Shown here: positions 32,176 through 41,417 of the stretch, in pieces
How positions within the stretch are numbered: the first letter of the stretch is position 1
Layout of the letters: each line of letters begins with the position of its first letter
Assembly: GCF_031846275.1 (NCBI RefSeq)
Contig: NZ_JAVRIB010000015.1
Span: 1 to 64,000 of the forward strand
From: Spectribacter hydrogenoxidans
GTDB lineage: Bacteria > Pseudomonadota > Gammaproteobacteria > Nevskiales > Salinisphaeraceae
Direction: 5' to 3'
Length of the DNA: 64,000 bases
The notes under the pieces: generated by a model
The model's input: only the letters and a program-made list of their open reading frames with translations
The model's database searches: none
What the model was told of the DNA's origin: nothing
Program-made: the position numbers and the translations under genes

Positions 32176-34578
32176 TTAAAGTTCGGCGCGCCGCAAGCGC
32201 AGTGCGTTGGTGATGACCGATACCGAGGAAAAACTCATGGCGGCTGCGGCCAGCATGGGCGAGAGCAACATGCCAAAGATGGGATATAACACGCCGGCCG
32301 CCACGGGCACCCCGGCGCCGTTGTAGATGAACGCAAAGAACAGATTCTGACGGATGTTGCGCATGGACTGCTCGGATAGCCGGCGGGCCTTTGCGATACC
32401 GCGCAGATCGCCCTTGACCAGGGTGATGCGCGCGCTCTCCATGGCCACATCGGTACCGGTGCCCATGGCGATGCCGACCTCGGCCTGAGCCAGTGCCGGG
32501 GCGTCGTTGACGCCGTCGCCGGCCATCGCCACCTGGCGGCCCTCGCCCTGGAGTTTTTCCACCAGGGCGTGCTTGTCCTCGGGCAGGGCGTTGGCCTGGA
32601 CCTCGTCGATGCCCAGTTGATCGGCGACCGCCTGCGCGGTTTTTTCGTTGTCGCCGGTGAGCATGATGATCCGCAAGCCGGCATTGTGGAGAATGCGCAC
32701 GGCCTCGGCCGTGGTTTCCTTGATCGGATCAGCCACCGCGATCAGGCCGGCGATCTCGCCGTCCACGGCGGCGAGCATGACGGTCTCGCCCTCGCTTCGG
32801 CGTTTGTCCGCGGCATCGGCCAGGGGGCCCGGATCAATATCGTTGTCCTGCATCAGGCGGGTGTTGCCGATCAGCACCGCGCGGCCGTTAACCGTGCCGC
32901 GCACGCCCTTGCCGGTGATCGAGTCGAAGTCGTCGGCGTCGATCGGCTTGATACCGCGCTCGGCGGCGCCGTCCACGATGGCGCGGGCCAGCGGGTGCTC
33001 GCTGGCGTTCTCCAACGAGGCGACCCATTCCAGCAAGTCGGCCTCATCGACACCGCTCGCGGTTTCCACGCCGACCAGCTTGGGCTTGCCCTCGGTCAGG
33101 GTGCCGGTCTTGTCCACCAGTAGCACGTCGACCTGCTCCATCAGCTCCAGCGCCTCGGCATCGCGGATGAGCACGCCCTCGCGGGCGCCGCGGCCCACCC
33201 CGACCATGACGGACATCGGCGTGGCCAGGCCGAGCGCGCAGGGGCAGGCGATGATCAGCACTGACACCGCCGCTACCAGGGCATAGGACAGGGCCGGCGC
33301 GGGACCGACCCAGGCCCAGGCGACGAAGGCGAGGATGGCGACCACTACCACGGCGGGCACGAACACACTGGCGACCTTATCGGCCAGACCCTGGATGGGC
33401 GCGCGCGAACGCTGGGCTTGTGCCACCATGTCGACAATTCGGGCCAGCACGGTGTCCTCGCCCACGTTGCCCGCGCGCATCACGAAACCGCCGGTCTGGT
33501 TGACGGTGCCGCCGGTGACGGTATCCCCCACTTGTTTTTCCTGCGGAATCGGCTCGCCGGTAATCATGGATTCGTCCAGCGTCGAGCGGCCCTCGATAAT
33601 CTCGCCGTCCACCGGCACTTTCTCGCCGGGTCGTACGCGCAGTCTGTCGCCGGCCTTTAGCGCATCCAGCGAGACTTCTTCTTCCTCGCCGTCGTCCTTG
33701 ATTCGGTTGGCCGTGGGCGGCGCCAGGTCCAACAACGACTTGAGCGCCTGCGAGGTCTGCCCGCGGGCGCGCGCCTCCATCACCTGGCCGAGTAGGACCA
33801 GGGTGATAATGACCGCCGCGGCCTCGAAATAGATCGGCGCGTGGCCGGCCTCGCTCTTGAAGGCGGCGGGCAATAAATCGGGCAGCAGCAGCGCGAAGAT
33901 GGAAAATCCGTAGGCCGCGCCCACACCCAGTGCAATCAGCGTCCACATGTTGGGGCTGACGTTGAGCATGGATTTCCAGCCCCGCTGAAAGGCGAAACCG
34001 CCGCACCACAGCACGACCGGGGTGGCCAGCGCGAACTGAATCCAGCCGAAGGCATTGCCGAAAAACTCGCGGATACCCAGACCCGGCACCATCTCGCCCA
34101 TGGCCAGGACCAGCACCGCCGCGGACAGCGGCACGCTGACCCAGAAGCGCCGGCTCATGATCTTGAGTTCGCCGTCGTCCTCGTCGCTGGACACGGTCGT
34201 GGGCTCCAGCGCCATGCCGCACTTGGGGCAGTCACCGGGCTCTTCGCGCACGATTTCCGGGTGCATGGGACAGGTATATTGGGTGCGCCGCTTGGGCGGC
34301 GACGCGGGCTCCAGCGCCATACCGCATTTCGGGCAGTCGTCCGGCTGATCACTCTCGACGCCGGGGCACATCGGACAGACGTACTTGTCCGCCTTGGCTT
34401 CGGCGGTTGGCTGTGCCGACGCCTCCGGATTCAGGATCGTCTCGGGGTCCGCGGCGAACTTATTCCGACAATGCTCGCTGCAAAAATGATAGGTCTCGCC
34501 GGCGTGCTCGTGGCTAAGCGCCTGCTCGGGGTCCACAGTCATGCCGCAAACTGGATCCTTAGTGGTCATCTCGTTCAT
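32176..34578 (-). CDS. copA: Copper-translocating P1B-type ATPase CopA
   Basis: This 800-aa ATPase exports Cu(I) from the cytosol. The N-terminus differs from the usual HMA domain: a YHS domain (KDPVCGMTVDPEQALSHEHA ... CSEHC) and two copies of a heavy-metal-binding motif (YVCPMCPGVE ... CPKCGMALEP and YTCPMHPEIV ... CPKCGMALEP). The core has the CPC ion site (IIACPCALGLATP), DKTGTLT, SEHPLARA and MAGDGVNDAPALA. The ATG at 34578 overlaps the cueR stop as ATGA, so regulator and pump are translated together. Confidence 0.95.
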   Translation of the reverse strand: MNEMTTKDPVCGMTVDPEQALSHEHAGETYHFCSEHCRNKFAADPETILNPEASAQPTAEAKADKYVCPMCPGVESDQPDDCPKCGMALEPASPPKRRTQYTCPMHPEIVREEPGDCPKCGMALEPTTVSSDEDDGELKIMSRRFWVSVPLSAAVLVLAMGEMVPGLGIREFFGNAFGWIQFALATPVVLWCGGFAFQRGWKSMLNVSPNMWTLIALGVGAAYGFSIFALLLPDLLPAAFKSEAGHAPIYFEAAAVIITLVLLGQVMEARARGQTSQALKSLLDLAPPTANRIKDDGEEEEVSLDALKAGDRLRVRPGEKVPVDGEIIEGRSTLDESMITGEPIPQEKQVGDTVTGGTVNQTGGFVMRAGNVGEDTVLARIVDMVAQAQRSRAPIQGLADKVASVFVPAVVVVAILAFVAWAWVGPAPALSYALVAAVSVLIIACPCALGLATPMSVMVGVGRGAREGVLIRDAEALELMEQVDVLLVDKTGTLTEGKPKLVGVETASGVDEADLLEWVASLENASEHPLARAIVDGAAERGIKPIDADDFDSITGKGVRGTVNGRAVLIGNTRLMQDNDIDPGPLADAADKRRSEGETVMLAAVDGEIAGLIAVADPIKETTAEAVRILHNAGLRIIMLTGDNEKTAQAVADQLGIDEVQANALPEDKHALVEKLQGEGRQVAMAGDGVNDAPALAQAEVGIAMGTGTDVAMESARITLVKGDLRGIAKARRLSEQSMRNIRQNLFFAFIYNGAGVPVAAGVLYPIFGMLLSPMLAAAAMSFSSVSVITNALRLRRAEL

Positions 34579-34976
34579 GCCTCGCTCCTGTCGCTCAAGG
34601 CTTCGATAATGGGGCAGCCGGGCACGGGACCATGACCGGAACACTGCTTTTCCAGTTCGGCCAGGGTCTTGCGCATGCGTCGCAGGTCGTCGATGCGGGC
34701 CTCGATCTGGGCCAGCTTGGCCTGGGCCACGGCTTTGACTTCGCTGCGGTCGCCGCCGTCCTGGAGGCGCAGCAACGTGCCGATCTCGTCCAGGGTGAAG
34801 CCCAGGCGCTTGGCGCGGCGAATGAACTGCAGGCGATCCGTGGCGTCGGCCGGGTAGCGGCGATAACCGCTGGGCGCGCGCGGCGGGTCAGGCATTAGAC
34901 CGCGCCGCTCGTAAAAGCGGATGGTCTCCACGCCGGTATCGGTGGACTTGGCAAGTTGGCCAATGGATAGACTCAT
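34575..34976 (-). CDS. MerR-family copper regulator, CueR-like
   Basis: This 133-aa regulator has the MerR helix-turn-helix (SIGQLAKSTDTGVETIRFYE), a dimer helix and a C-terminal metal loop (QCSGHGPVPGCPIIEAL) with two cysteines, as in CueR-type sensors. Its position before the copper ATPase suggests Cu(I)/Ag(I) sensing. A long-spacer promoter lies just upstream (35007-35037), so it likely controls its own operon. A broken relative is at 44884-45064. Confidence 0.85.
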   Translation of the reverse strand: MSLSIGQLAKSTDTGVETIRFYERRGLMPDPPRAPSGYRRYPADATDRLQFIRRAKRLGFTLDEIGTLLRLQDGGDRSEVKAVAQAKLAQIEARIDDLRRMRKTLAELEKQCSGHGPVPGCPIIEALSDRSEA

Positions 34977-35006
34977 GACTGACTGCTCCAGTAGGTAACC
35001 TAAACC

Positions 35007-35037
35007 AGCCTATTCCCGTACCCGACTACAGAGTCAA
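35007..35037 (-). promoter_or_regulatory. MerR-type promoter of the cueR-copA operon
   Basis: On the minus strand TTGACT and TAGGCT are 19 bp apart with a dyad-like GTAGTCGGGTACGG region. The overlong spacer is the mark of promoters activated by MerR-family proteins. It lies 31 bp before the cueR-like start. Confidence 0.75.
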
Positions 35038-35067
35038 GAGGCTGCTATCGGGACGACGGCACGCTGG

Positions 35068-35556
35068 TTACTCCAGATTGCGCGCGGGATAGCGATTGAA
35101 ATCTCGGTTGCCCTCAGGGTCCAGTAGCCAGACCGTATAGGCCTGGCGCCGATCATCCACTTCCATACCGGGGGAACCCAAGGGCATGCCGGGCACGGCT
35201 AGACCTTCGGCATCCGGTTGCTCATGCAGCAGCCGCTTGATGTCGGCAGCCGGGACGTGGCCTTCAACGACATAGCCGCCGATTTCCGCCGTGTGACAGG
35301 AACGCATGTCGCGGGGGAGATTATGCCGATCCTTTACCAGGCTCATCTGCGCGGTATCACGCGTTTGCACGGCGAACCCATTGGCCCTGAGATGCGCCAC
35401 CCATTTCTCGCAGCAGCCACAGGTGGGGCTCTTGTAGACGACGGCGGTGGGCAAGTCGGCTTGACCGGCGGGCGGCCCCTGGCTGTTGCAGGCGGCGAGA
35501 CCGGCGGCCAACATCAGCAGCGCCACTCGCCGGCGGGCTTCGCGCATCAATACCAT
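35068..35556 (-). CDS. copG: DUF411 copper-binding lipoprotein, CopG-like
   Basis: This protein of 162 aa starts with a lipoprotein signal (MLAAGLAACNSQ). The mature part has the DUF411 motif YKSPTCGCCEKWVAHL (CxCC) and the conserved RSCHTAEIGGYVVEGHVPA. CopG proteins bind Cu and are proposed to act in periplasmic copper redox handling. It is the last gene of the copA-copB-copG operon and overlaps the copB stop. Two starts (35556 and 35547) are possible. Confidence 0.85.
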   Translation of the reverse strand: MVLMREARRRVALLMLAAGLAACNSQGPPAGQADLPTAVVYKSPTCGCCEKWVAHLRANGFAVQTRDTAQMSLVKDRHNLPRDMRSCHTAEIGGYVVEGHVPAADIKRLLHEQPDAEGLAVPGMPLGSPGMEVDDRRQAYTVWLLDPEGNRDFNRYPARNLE

Positions 35557-36371
35557 GCCCGGACACCGATCACGAAGTTGGTGGAAGAGGTTGCCTCGCC
35601 CGCGCGTTCGGCGATGTCCTCGGTCTCGCCGTACAGCGCCTCGTAGCGTACGCCGATGTAGGGCGCGAACTCGCGCCTGATCTCGTAGCGCAGGCGCAGG
35701 CCCATTTCGGTGTCGTTCAGGCCCTGGCCCAGACCGTACTCGGGCACGTCGTTGGCGCTGGCGTTGAGTTCCAGGCGCGGTTGCAGGATTAGGCGTTGGG
35801 TGAGCGGCAACTCGTACTCGAACTCGCCGCGGAAACTCACGTCACCGTCCTCGCTGACGAAAAACGCGGTATCGGACTCGAACCAGTAGGGCGCCAGACC
35901 CTGTATGCCAAGCACGCCGAAAGCGCGGTCGGCACCGGGATTGGTGTCATAGCGAATGCCTGCCTGGGCGCCGAAGAAGGGGCTGATCATGCGGTTATAC
36001 AGCGCCTGGAACTCGGTGTCCTCCGGTCCGCCGCCGTGGGTGGGTCCCTCGCCCTCGGTTTTCCACCAGAACTTGTTGGTATCGCCGCCGAGCCAGCCCT
36101 GGGCGTCCCAGAGGTAATTGTTGGTGCCCTCGGGGTCGCCGTACTCCAGGCGGTCGATCAGGGCGAAGCCGAACAATTTCTGGTCCTTCGTTATCTTGGG
36201 CCATTCAGCAGGCGCACCGCTCTGGGGATTACGTTCACCCGGCGGATAGATGGCATCGGGATCGGCATTCTGGCCAGGCAATTCCCTTTCGTCGGCCGCC
36301 GGCGCCAAGCCGGGCAGCGCCAGAATGAACAGCACCAGGCCCGATAGAAGGGGCAGACGGGTGTTAAACAT
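35547..36371 (-). CDS. copB: Copper resistance outer-membrane protein CopB
   Basis: CopB (274 aa) is a periplasmic or outer-membrane beta-barrel protein (PF05275). It has a signal peptide (LLSGLVLFILALPGLAPAAD) and ends in an aromatic residue (VIGVRAWY), typical of barrels. Family motifs are DRLEYGD, FFGAQAGIRYD and PYIGVRYEALYGET. It lacks the Met-rich N-terminal region found in many CopB proteins. It overlaps the copA oxidase stop by 8 bp. Confidence 0.92.
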   Translation of the reverse strand: MFNTRLPLLSGLVLFILALPGLAPAADERELPGQNADPDAIYPPGERNPQSGAPAEWPKITKDQKLFGFALIDRLEYGDPEGTNNYLWDAQGWLGGDTNKFWWKTEGEGPTHGGGPEDTEFQALYNRMISPFFGAQAGIRYDTNPGADRAFGVLGIQGLAPYWFESDTAFFVSEDGDVSFRGEFEYELPLTQRLILQPRLELNASANDVPEYGLGQGLNDTEMGLRLRYEIRREFAPYIGVRYEALYGETEDIAERAGEATSSTNFVIGVRAWY

Positions 36372-38211
36372 CGGTGTTCTCCTTTTTGCTGCCGGGGCCG
36401 ACTCGCACGACGCGGGCCATGCCCATTTCCATGTGATAGAGAAAGTGACAATGGAAGAACCAGCGGCCCGGTTCGTTGGCGGTGACCAGCAGCGACACGC
36501 GCGAGCCGGGCAGCACGCTGATGGTGTCCTTGAACGGGAGATGCTCGCCCTGCTTGTTCTCCAACTCCATGAACATGCCGTGCAGGTGAATGGGGTGCTC
36601 CATCATGGTGTCGTTGATCATGATCAGCCGCACGCGCTCGTTGTAGGGGAAGTCGATCGGGCTGTCGGCGTCGCTGTACTTCACCCCGTCAAACGACCAC
36701 ATATAGCGATCCATGTTGCCGGTCAGGTGCAGCTCAATGGTCTTGGCCGGCTCGCGTTTGTCGGCCATTGGCTTGGTGTTGCGTAATTGGCTGTAGGTCA
36801 GCACCCGGTGCGGCACATCCTTGAGGCCGGTCCCGCGTTCGGCCAGGCGGTAGCGCTGGACGGTCGCTGTGGTGATATTGCCGGGACCGTGGCCATCAGG
36901 CCCGTGGCGAGCGATCACCGGCCCGGCCGGCTCCATCATGGCGATGCTATTGTCCGCGCCCATGCCGGATTTGGGACTATCGCCGCCGGGCATGGCATGG
37001 CCCGAGTGCGACATGCTCCCGCCGCCCATGTTCATCATGTCCATATCCATGCCCATGTCGACCATGGTGCGCGTTGGCTGGGCGCGCAGGGGCGGCACGG
37101 ACGCATCCATGCCCGGCCGGGGGGCCAGTGTGCCGCGCGCGTAGCCGCTGCGGTCCATGGACTCGGCCATGAGGGTATAGGCTTGATCCGCTTTCGGCTC
37201 GACCACGACGTCGAAACGCTCGGCCACGCCGATCTGAAACTCGTCGGTTTTCACCGGCTCCACGTTCTGGCCGTCGGAGGCCACCACACTCATGGGCAGC
37301 CCCGGGATACGGACGTTGAAATAGCTCATGGCCGAGGCGTTGATCACTCGCAGGCGGATGCGCTCGCCGGGCTTGAACAACGCCGTCCAGTTGGCGCCTG
37401 GATGCATGCCGTTCATCAAATAGGTATAGGTGTAGCCGGTGACATCGGCGATGTCGCGCGGGCTCATGCGCATATTGCCCCAGGCCATGCGGTCCCGCAG
37501 GGTCGCGCCCCAGCCGGCCTTGGAGACGTCCTCGGCAAAGTCGGCGGCCGTGCGCTCGCTGAAGTTGTAGTAGTCGCTCATCTTCTTCAGCTTGGCCATC
37601 AGCCGGTGCGGGTCCTCGAAGGTCCAGTCGCTCAGGACCACGACGTATTCACGGTCGGCGTCGATATGGTCCTCGCGGCTCTGCGGATGGATGACCAGCG
37701 GCCCGTACTGGCCGAGCTGCTCCTGTAGCCCGGTATGGCTGTGGTACCAGTAAGTGCCGTACTGGCGCACCGGGAAATCCACCTCGAAGGTGTCGCCCGG
37801 ATCGATGCCGGGAAATACCACGCCGGGCACGCCGTCCATCTGGAAGGGCAGCAGGATGCCGTGCCAGTGGATGGAGGTGGATTCGTCCAGGTGGTTATGC
37901 ACCCGCAGGTGGGCGTTTTTTCCTTCCCAGAGCTCCACGATGGGGCCGGGCACCGAGTTATTGACGGTGATGGCGGAAGCGCGGCCGCCGGCGATGTCGA
38001 TGGTCTCGCGCCGGATGTGCACGTCCATGGTCACGTCGCGGGCCGGGCCGCCCGGCACGCGCGCGGCGGTGGTGTCCAGATGCGGCCCGTGGGGCGCCGT
38101 ACTGGCGCGTGCATAGGTCGGCAGTAGACTGTCGAACCCGGCCAGCAGGCCGGCGGAGGCCATCGCCTGTAACAGGCGGCGGCGGTCTTTGCTGTAATTT
38201 TCGTGTCGCAT
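36364..38211 (-). CDS. copA: Multicopper oxidase CopA (PcoA-like)
   Basis: This 615-aa oxidase carries a twin-arginine signal (KDRRRLLQAMASAGLLAG) and the cupredoxin copper sites HWHGILLP, YWYHSHTGLQEQ, HPIHLHGMF and HCHFLYHMEMGM. It oxidises periplasmic Cu(I) to less toxic Cu(II). Between the second and third cupredoxin domains there is a Met/His-rich loop (MVDMGMDMDMMNMGGGSMSH) likely to bind extra copper. It heads a copA-copB-copG operon. The start is followed by the Tat motif at residue 10. Confidence 0.95.
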   Translation of the reverse strand: MRHENYSKDRRRLLQAMASAGLLAGFDSLLPTYARASTAPHGPHLDTTAARVPGGPARDVTMDVHIRRETIDIAGGRASAITVNNSVPGPIVELWEGKNAHLRVHNHLDESTSIHWHGILLPFQMDGVPGVVFPGIDPGDTFEVDFPVRQYGTYWYHSHTGLQEQLGQYGPLVIHPQSREDHIDADREYVVVLSDWTFEDPHRLMAKLKKMSDYYNFSERTAADFAEDVSKAGWGATLRDRMAWGNMRMSPRDIADVTGYTYTYLMNGMHPGANWTALFKPGERIRLRVINASAMSYFNVRIPGLPMSVVASDGQNVEPVKTDEFQIGVAERFDVVVEPKADQAYTLMAESMDRSGYARGTLAPRPGMDASVPPLRAQPTRTMVDMGMDMDMMNMGGGSMSHSGHAMPGGDSPKSGMGADNSIAMMEPAGPVIARHGPDGHGPGNITTATVQRYRLAERGTGLKDVPHRVLTYSQLRNTKPMADKREPAKTIELHLTGNMDRYMWSFDGVKYSDADSPIDFPYNERVRLIMINDTMMEHPIHLHGMFMELENKQGEHLPFKDTISVLPGSRVSLLVTANEPGRWFFHCHFLYHMEMGMARVVRVGPGSKKENTDV

Positions 38212-38256
38212 GGTTACCTCGTGACTTAATCGGTTGATCTGTGCGCAGGTTTTCGA

Positions 38257-39054
38257 TTAATGCTGATGATCGTGGCCGTCGTCGGCCGACTCAGGCTGGG
38301 GTGCCGGCTGTTTGTCATGATGACCGGGCGCGCCGTGACTCGGGCTTGCGGATTCGGCGGCCGGCGGCGCGGTGTCCTCTTGCCCCATGTCCATGCCTTG
38401 CATATCGCTGCTTTGCCCGTGAGCCGGTTTGGTATCGTGATGGCCGGGTTCGCCGTGTCCGCCGGCATCGTGCGCGTTCTGGCCGGCGGATTCGGGTTCG
38501 TTGCCATGCCGATGGCCGTGGCCATCATCAGCCGGCGCGCTGCGCTTGGCCTGGGCTACCAGAGTGTTGTAAGCCTCGGGCGTGGCCTCTGACATTTGGT
38601 CGAGAAAGGCGACCAGCGCCCACAGCTCTTCGTCCTTGTGGGTGGGGCCAAAGGCCGGCATGCCGGTCATGCGCACACCGTTTTTGATAACCCAAAACGC
38701 TTCGGCCAGCGTGCGGTGCGGGATGACCTCCGCCAAATCCGGCGGCGGCGGATTAAGGCCGGTACTTACTGGGGTCTTCGACTTCCCGGGCGGTGTATGA
38801 CAGCCGCTGCACATGGCCATAAAGTTGCGTGCGCCTTGCAGCACTCGCTCGCGGCCGCCCAAGTTCTCCGGCACTTGTATTTCATCGGCACGCACTGCGA
38901 CCGAGTTGGCGTAGGTGCTGTGCAGCAGCCAAGCCACCGGCGCGGGATCCCGCCAGGTGGCGGCCACGTTGAACAGACCGGAATAAACCACCGTCGGCAC
39001 TGCGATTACGGCACCGACGATTAGGACAACCAAGGTGATGATTACTGTTTTCAT
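38257..39054 (-). CDS. Periplasmic c-type cytochrome with His-rich tail
   Basis: This 265-aa protein has an N-terminal membrane anchor or signal, a single heme c motif (MCSGCH near residue 82) and a distal Met (GMPAF). The last 90 residues are unusual: a His/Asp/Met-rich tail (GHGHRHG, GHGEPGHHD, MQGMDMGQED, DDGHDHQH) that probably binds copper or another metal. It may accept electrons from the multicopper oxidase or help keep the copper in the right redox state. It lies just upstream of copA. Confidence 0.85.
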   Translation of the reverse strand: MKTVIITLVVLIVGAVIAVPTVVYSGLFNVAATWRDPAPVAWLLHSTYANSVAVRADEIQVPENLGGRERVLQGARNFMAMCSGCHTPPGKSKTPVSTGLNPPPPDLAEVIPHRTLAEAFWVIKNGVRMTGMPAFGPTHKDEELWALVAFLDQMSEATPEAYNTLVAQAKRSAPADDGHGHRHGNEPESAGQNAHDAGGHGEPGHHDTKPAHGQSSDMQGMDMGQEDTAPPAAESASPSHGAPGHHDKQPAPQPESADDGHDHQH

Positions 39055-39088
39055 AGGGATTCTCCGTAAAGCTCGGTAACTGCCGGAC

Positions 39089-39541
39089 TCATTTCGAGGC
39101 AGCCAGGGAGAATGGTCCGAACAACACTTGTCGCCGCTCGCTCGCGGGCGGGGTCAGGGAAATGATCACGCGGAAATCGCCCGCATCCGGCAATTGCGCC
39201 GGCGCCACCAGTTGTTGCTCGCTCGCGCGACGCAAGGTCAAAGCGCGTGTGCCCTGGTCCGTCCAGAGAAGGGCCTCGGCCCGCATATCTGCCAGCAAAA
39301 CTGGGCGCCCCCGTTCGTCACGGGCATAGACCGAAAGCCTGTCCGGCTCAGCAACCAATTCCAGGAACAGATCGCCTGCACGGCGCACTTCACCGCCATA
39401 GCGAGGCTTGTCGGCATGGCTGGGGGCATGTGCCCCAGAAGCCTGAGCGAACAGGCCGAAGGTCAGTAGAATTAGTGCCTGGAATACCCGCCTATTCGAC
39501 GAATACGCACTGCCCGATGGGCGAGTCTTTTGGGTAGACAT
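39089..39541 (-). CDS. Exported hypothetical protein
   Basis: This 150-aa protein has a signal peptide (FQALILLTFGLFAQASGAHA) and a beta-rich mature part with PRYGGEVRRAGDLFLELVAE and ends in a strand. Similar small periplasmic proteins occur in copper oxidase clusters, where they may be metal chaperones. It is 34 bp upstream of the cytochrome gene and probably in the same transcript. Confidence 0.6.
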   Translation of the reverse strand: MSTQKTRPSGSAYSSNRRVFQALILLTFGLFAQASGAHAPSHADKPRYGGEVRRAGDLFLELVAEPDRLSVYARDERGRPVLLADMRAEALLWTDQGTRALTLRRASEQQLVAPAQLPDAGDFRVIISLTPPASERRQVLFGPFSLAASK

Positions 39542-39609
39542 GTATCACTCCGAAGTAAGAGAACAGGAACGGGCACGGCTGACCGTACCCCGCACTGCAG
39601 GGCGTTACT

Positions 39610-39960
39610 TCAGGTGATAGAGGGCGGCCGGTATAGGCGGTTTTTGTGGGCGTGCAACGAAGCGGCGGGTGATATGGACTGCAGACTATGCTGCCAATCA
39701 TTCCGGGCGTCCGGAGTGGACGAGTTCAGGGTGCCGGCGGCGCTGGCCGAGCAGTGGCCGGCTACGTCGCAATGACAGGGACAATCGTCCTCCGCCTCCA
39801 TTGAGCCTGCCTGCGCTTGAAGATGGTGATGGGGGCCATCCGCCGTGTTCGACTGCATGGTCTGCGATGCGCTTTGCGCATGCACGCAAAACGGCGCCGC
39901 GGTTACGGTATTAGCCGCAGCCACTTGCACGCAGAGTGCGATCAGAAGCAGGCGGATCAT
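39610..39960 (-). CDS. CopL-like metal-binding periplasmic protein
   Basis: This 116-aa protein has a signal peptide (MIRLLLIALCVQVAAANTVTA) and a Cys/His-rich mature part (CVHAQS, HHHLQAQ, DCPCHCDVAGHC). It ends RLYRPPSIT. The same C-terminal RPPS ending occurs in the protein at 53593-53964, and CopL-like proteins have a similar RPP tail. It probably binds copper in the periplasm. The ATG at 39960 is chosen because the signal peptide starts there. Confidence 0.6.
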   Translation of the reverse strand: MIRLLLIALCVQVAAANTVTAAPFCVHAQSASQTMQSNTADGPHHHLQAQAGSMEAEDDCPCHCDVAGHCSASAAGTLNSSTPDARNDWQHSLQSISPAASLHAHKNRLYRPPSIT

Positions 39961-40087
39961 GCGTGCAGGTCTTGGCAATCGATCATGTTCACCGCTTGAG
40001 TATAAGTCTGGACCTTGGTACGGATGCAAGCGCCAGCCATGACCTTATAGGGCTTGCGTGGACCGGGCTCGCTTTCGCTGCCGAACG

Positions 40088-40396
40088 CTAGAAAGTTCGT
40101 GCCGGTAGCGTATTCAAGACCGGCGCACCGCCGAACTGCCCGTTATCGCGCAACCGGTTCATGCAGTCGGAATAGCCCATGGCCCAGTTGGCCCGGTAGC
40201 CCGGTTCGTTCTCGAAGCGGCCTGAATCCTGGTTGTATTGCCGCTCATCGCTGCCGGCGTCGGCGAAAGCCGAATCGCAGCCGGCCCGGTATTCGGGGGA
40301 AGGGTCTTGCACTTGCTGCGGCGACGTGGCGCAACCGCCCAAGGCCAGCGCTGCCACAGCCGCCGAGATAATGGAAGGTGATTTTAATAGTTGCAT
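40088..40396 (-). CDS. Small lipoprotein
   Basis: This 102-aa protein has a clear lipobox (LALGGCATSP, Cys near residue 22) and a small mature part with two cysteines (YRAGCDSAF and GYSDCMNRL), which could form a disulfide. The pattern YRAGCDS ... WAMGYSDC is seen in uncharacterised gammaproteobacterial lipoproteins. Function is unknown. A 200-bp gap with no gene I can support separates it from the CHRD genes. Confidence 0.65.
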   Translation of the reverse strand: MQLLKSPSIISAAVAALALGGCATSPQQVQDPSPEYRAGCDSAFADAGSDERQYNQDSGRFENEPGYRANWAMGYSDCMNRLRDNGQFGGAPVLNTLPARTF

Positions 40397-40596
40397 GGGT
40401 TCTCCTCGCTATTGGTAAATGCGCCACCGTCTAAAAGCCGGTGGCTAATGACTTGTTCCTGAATAGCTCCCTTCATGCTAGGTCATCGACTCGGCTGATG
40501 TAACTATTAGAAGCCCATCAATCAGAGGCTGCCTGCGAGTTGTTGAAAGAGCGACTCCCGCAGGAGCCGCTCTTGAATACACCAACATAGCAGCGG

Positions 40597-41394
40597 TCAC
40601 CCCTGCCTACGCTGCCTGATTCGGGCAATACCGGTCAGGGCCGCCAGTAGCAACAGCGCCCACAAGGGATCGAAGCCCGGGGCAGCGCCCTGGCCATCCC
40701 ACAGCGAGCAACCGCCATCGCCGCCGCCATTGAAGTCATTGCCGTTGTCGTCTGGACCATCGGCATCGCGATTTTGGTCGCCGTCTGGTTGCGGCAATTC
40801 GACGAGTTGGCCGCAAGCGGCGGGCAACGTGGCTTGATACGCCCCGTCAACCGTCATCCCATGCAGCACGATGTGCTTGCTGGGAAACGGCGTAACCGCG
40901 TCTTCACTGACGTCGCCGTTGGGACCGATGGTAAAGGTGTTGACATAGGTCACATCGCCCCGAGGCGGGGTAGCGGTCGAACCCGCTTCGTTATCCGGGT
41001 TGGACTGGCCTACCGGAAAGGGCATCAACTCCAATTGGATAGGGCCATAAGTATCCCGGCCCTCTGCCACTTGGACCAGATTGTCGCCATCGTCGTCCTG
41101 TTCCAGCGTGGGACAGGTGGCGTTGCGGTCGTCGTCGAAGCCGTGGATGTGCTGCGGGTGCGCCTGCCCTGTTTCGAGGCCCTCGGCGTAGATAATCACC
41201 GTGAGCTGGTCGCCCTCGCGCGAAACGATGGCTTCGCCGGAGGCGCTGGAGTTGTTCAGGCCGGTCAGCTGCGCGCGGTAGACTTCAACGTCCTCGGAGG
41301 ATTGAGCCAGCGCCATGCTGGGTACGCCCATCACTAACATCGTCAGGGTCGCACCCCAGGTCAACGGCCGTTTTAGCAATTCAGGTAATCGCAT
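40597..41394 (-). CDS. Exported CHRD-domain protein with a C-terminal sorting signal
   Basis: This 265-aa protein has a signal peptide (ATLTMLVMGVPSMALAQ) and a CHRD domain (AQLTGLNNSSASGEAIV, QHIHGFDDDRNATCPT, KHIVLHGMTV). The C-terminus is DGGCSLWDGQGAAPG followed by a hydrophobic helix and Arg-rich end (RIRQRRQG). A GGCS motif before one helix and basic residues is like JDVT-CTERM-type sorting signals, so it may be processed and anchored. CHRD proteins are common in metal islands but their role is not known. Confidence 0.8.
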   Translation of the reverse strand: MRLPELLKRPLTWGATLTMLVMGVPSMALAQSSEDVEVYRAQLTGLNNSSASGEAIVSREGDQLTVIIYAEGLETGQAHPQHIHGFDDDRNATCPTLEQDDDGDNLVQVAEGRDTYGPIQLELMPFPVGQSNPDNEAGSTATPPRGDVTYVNTFTIGPNGDVSEDAVTPFPSKHIVLHGMTVDGAYQATLPAACGQLVELPQPDGDQNRDADGPDDNGNDFNGGGDGGCSLWDGQGAAPGFDPLWALLLLAALTGIARIRQRRQG

Positions 41395-41417
41395 GATTGC
41401 TCTCCGTTGTGATGGGG

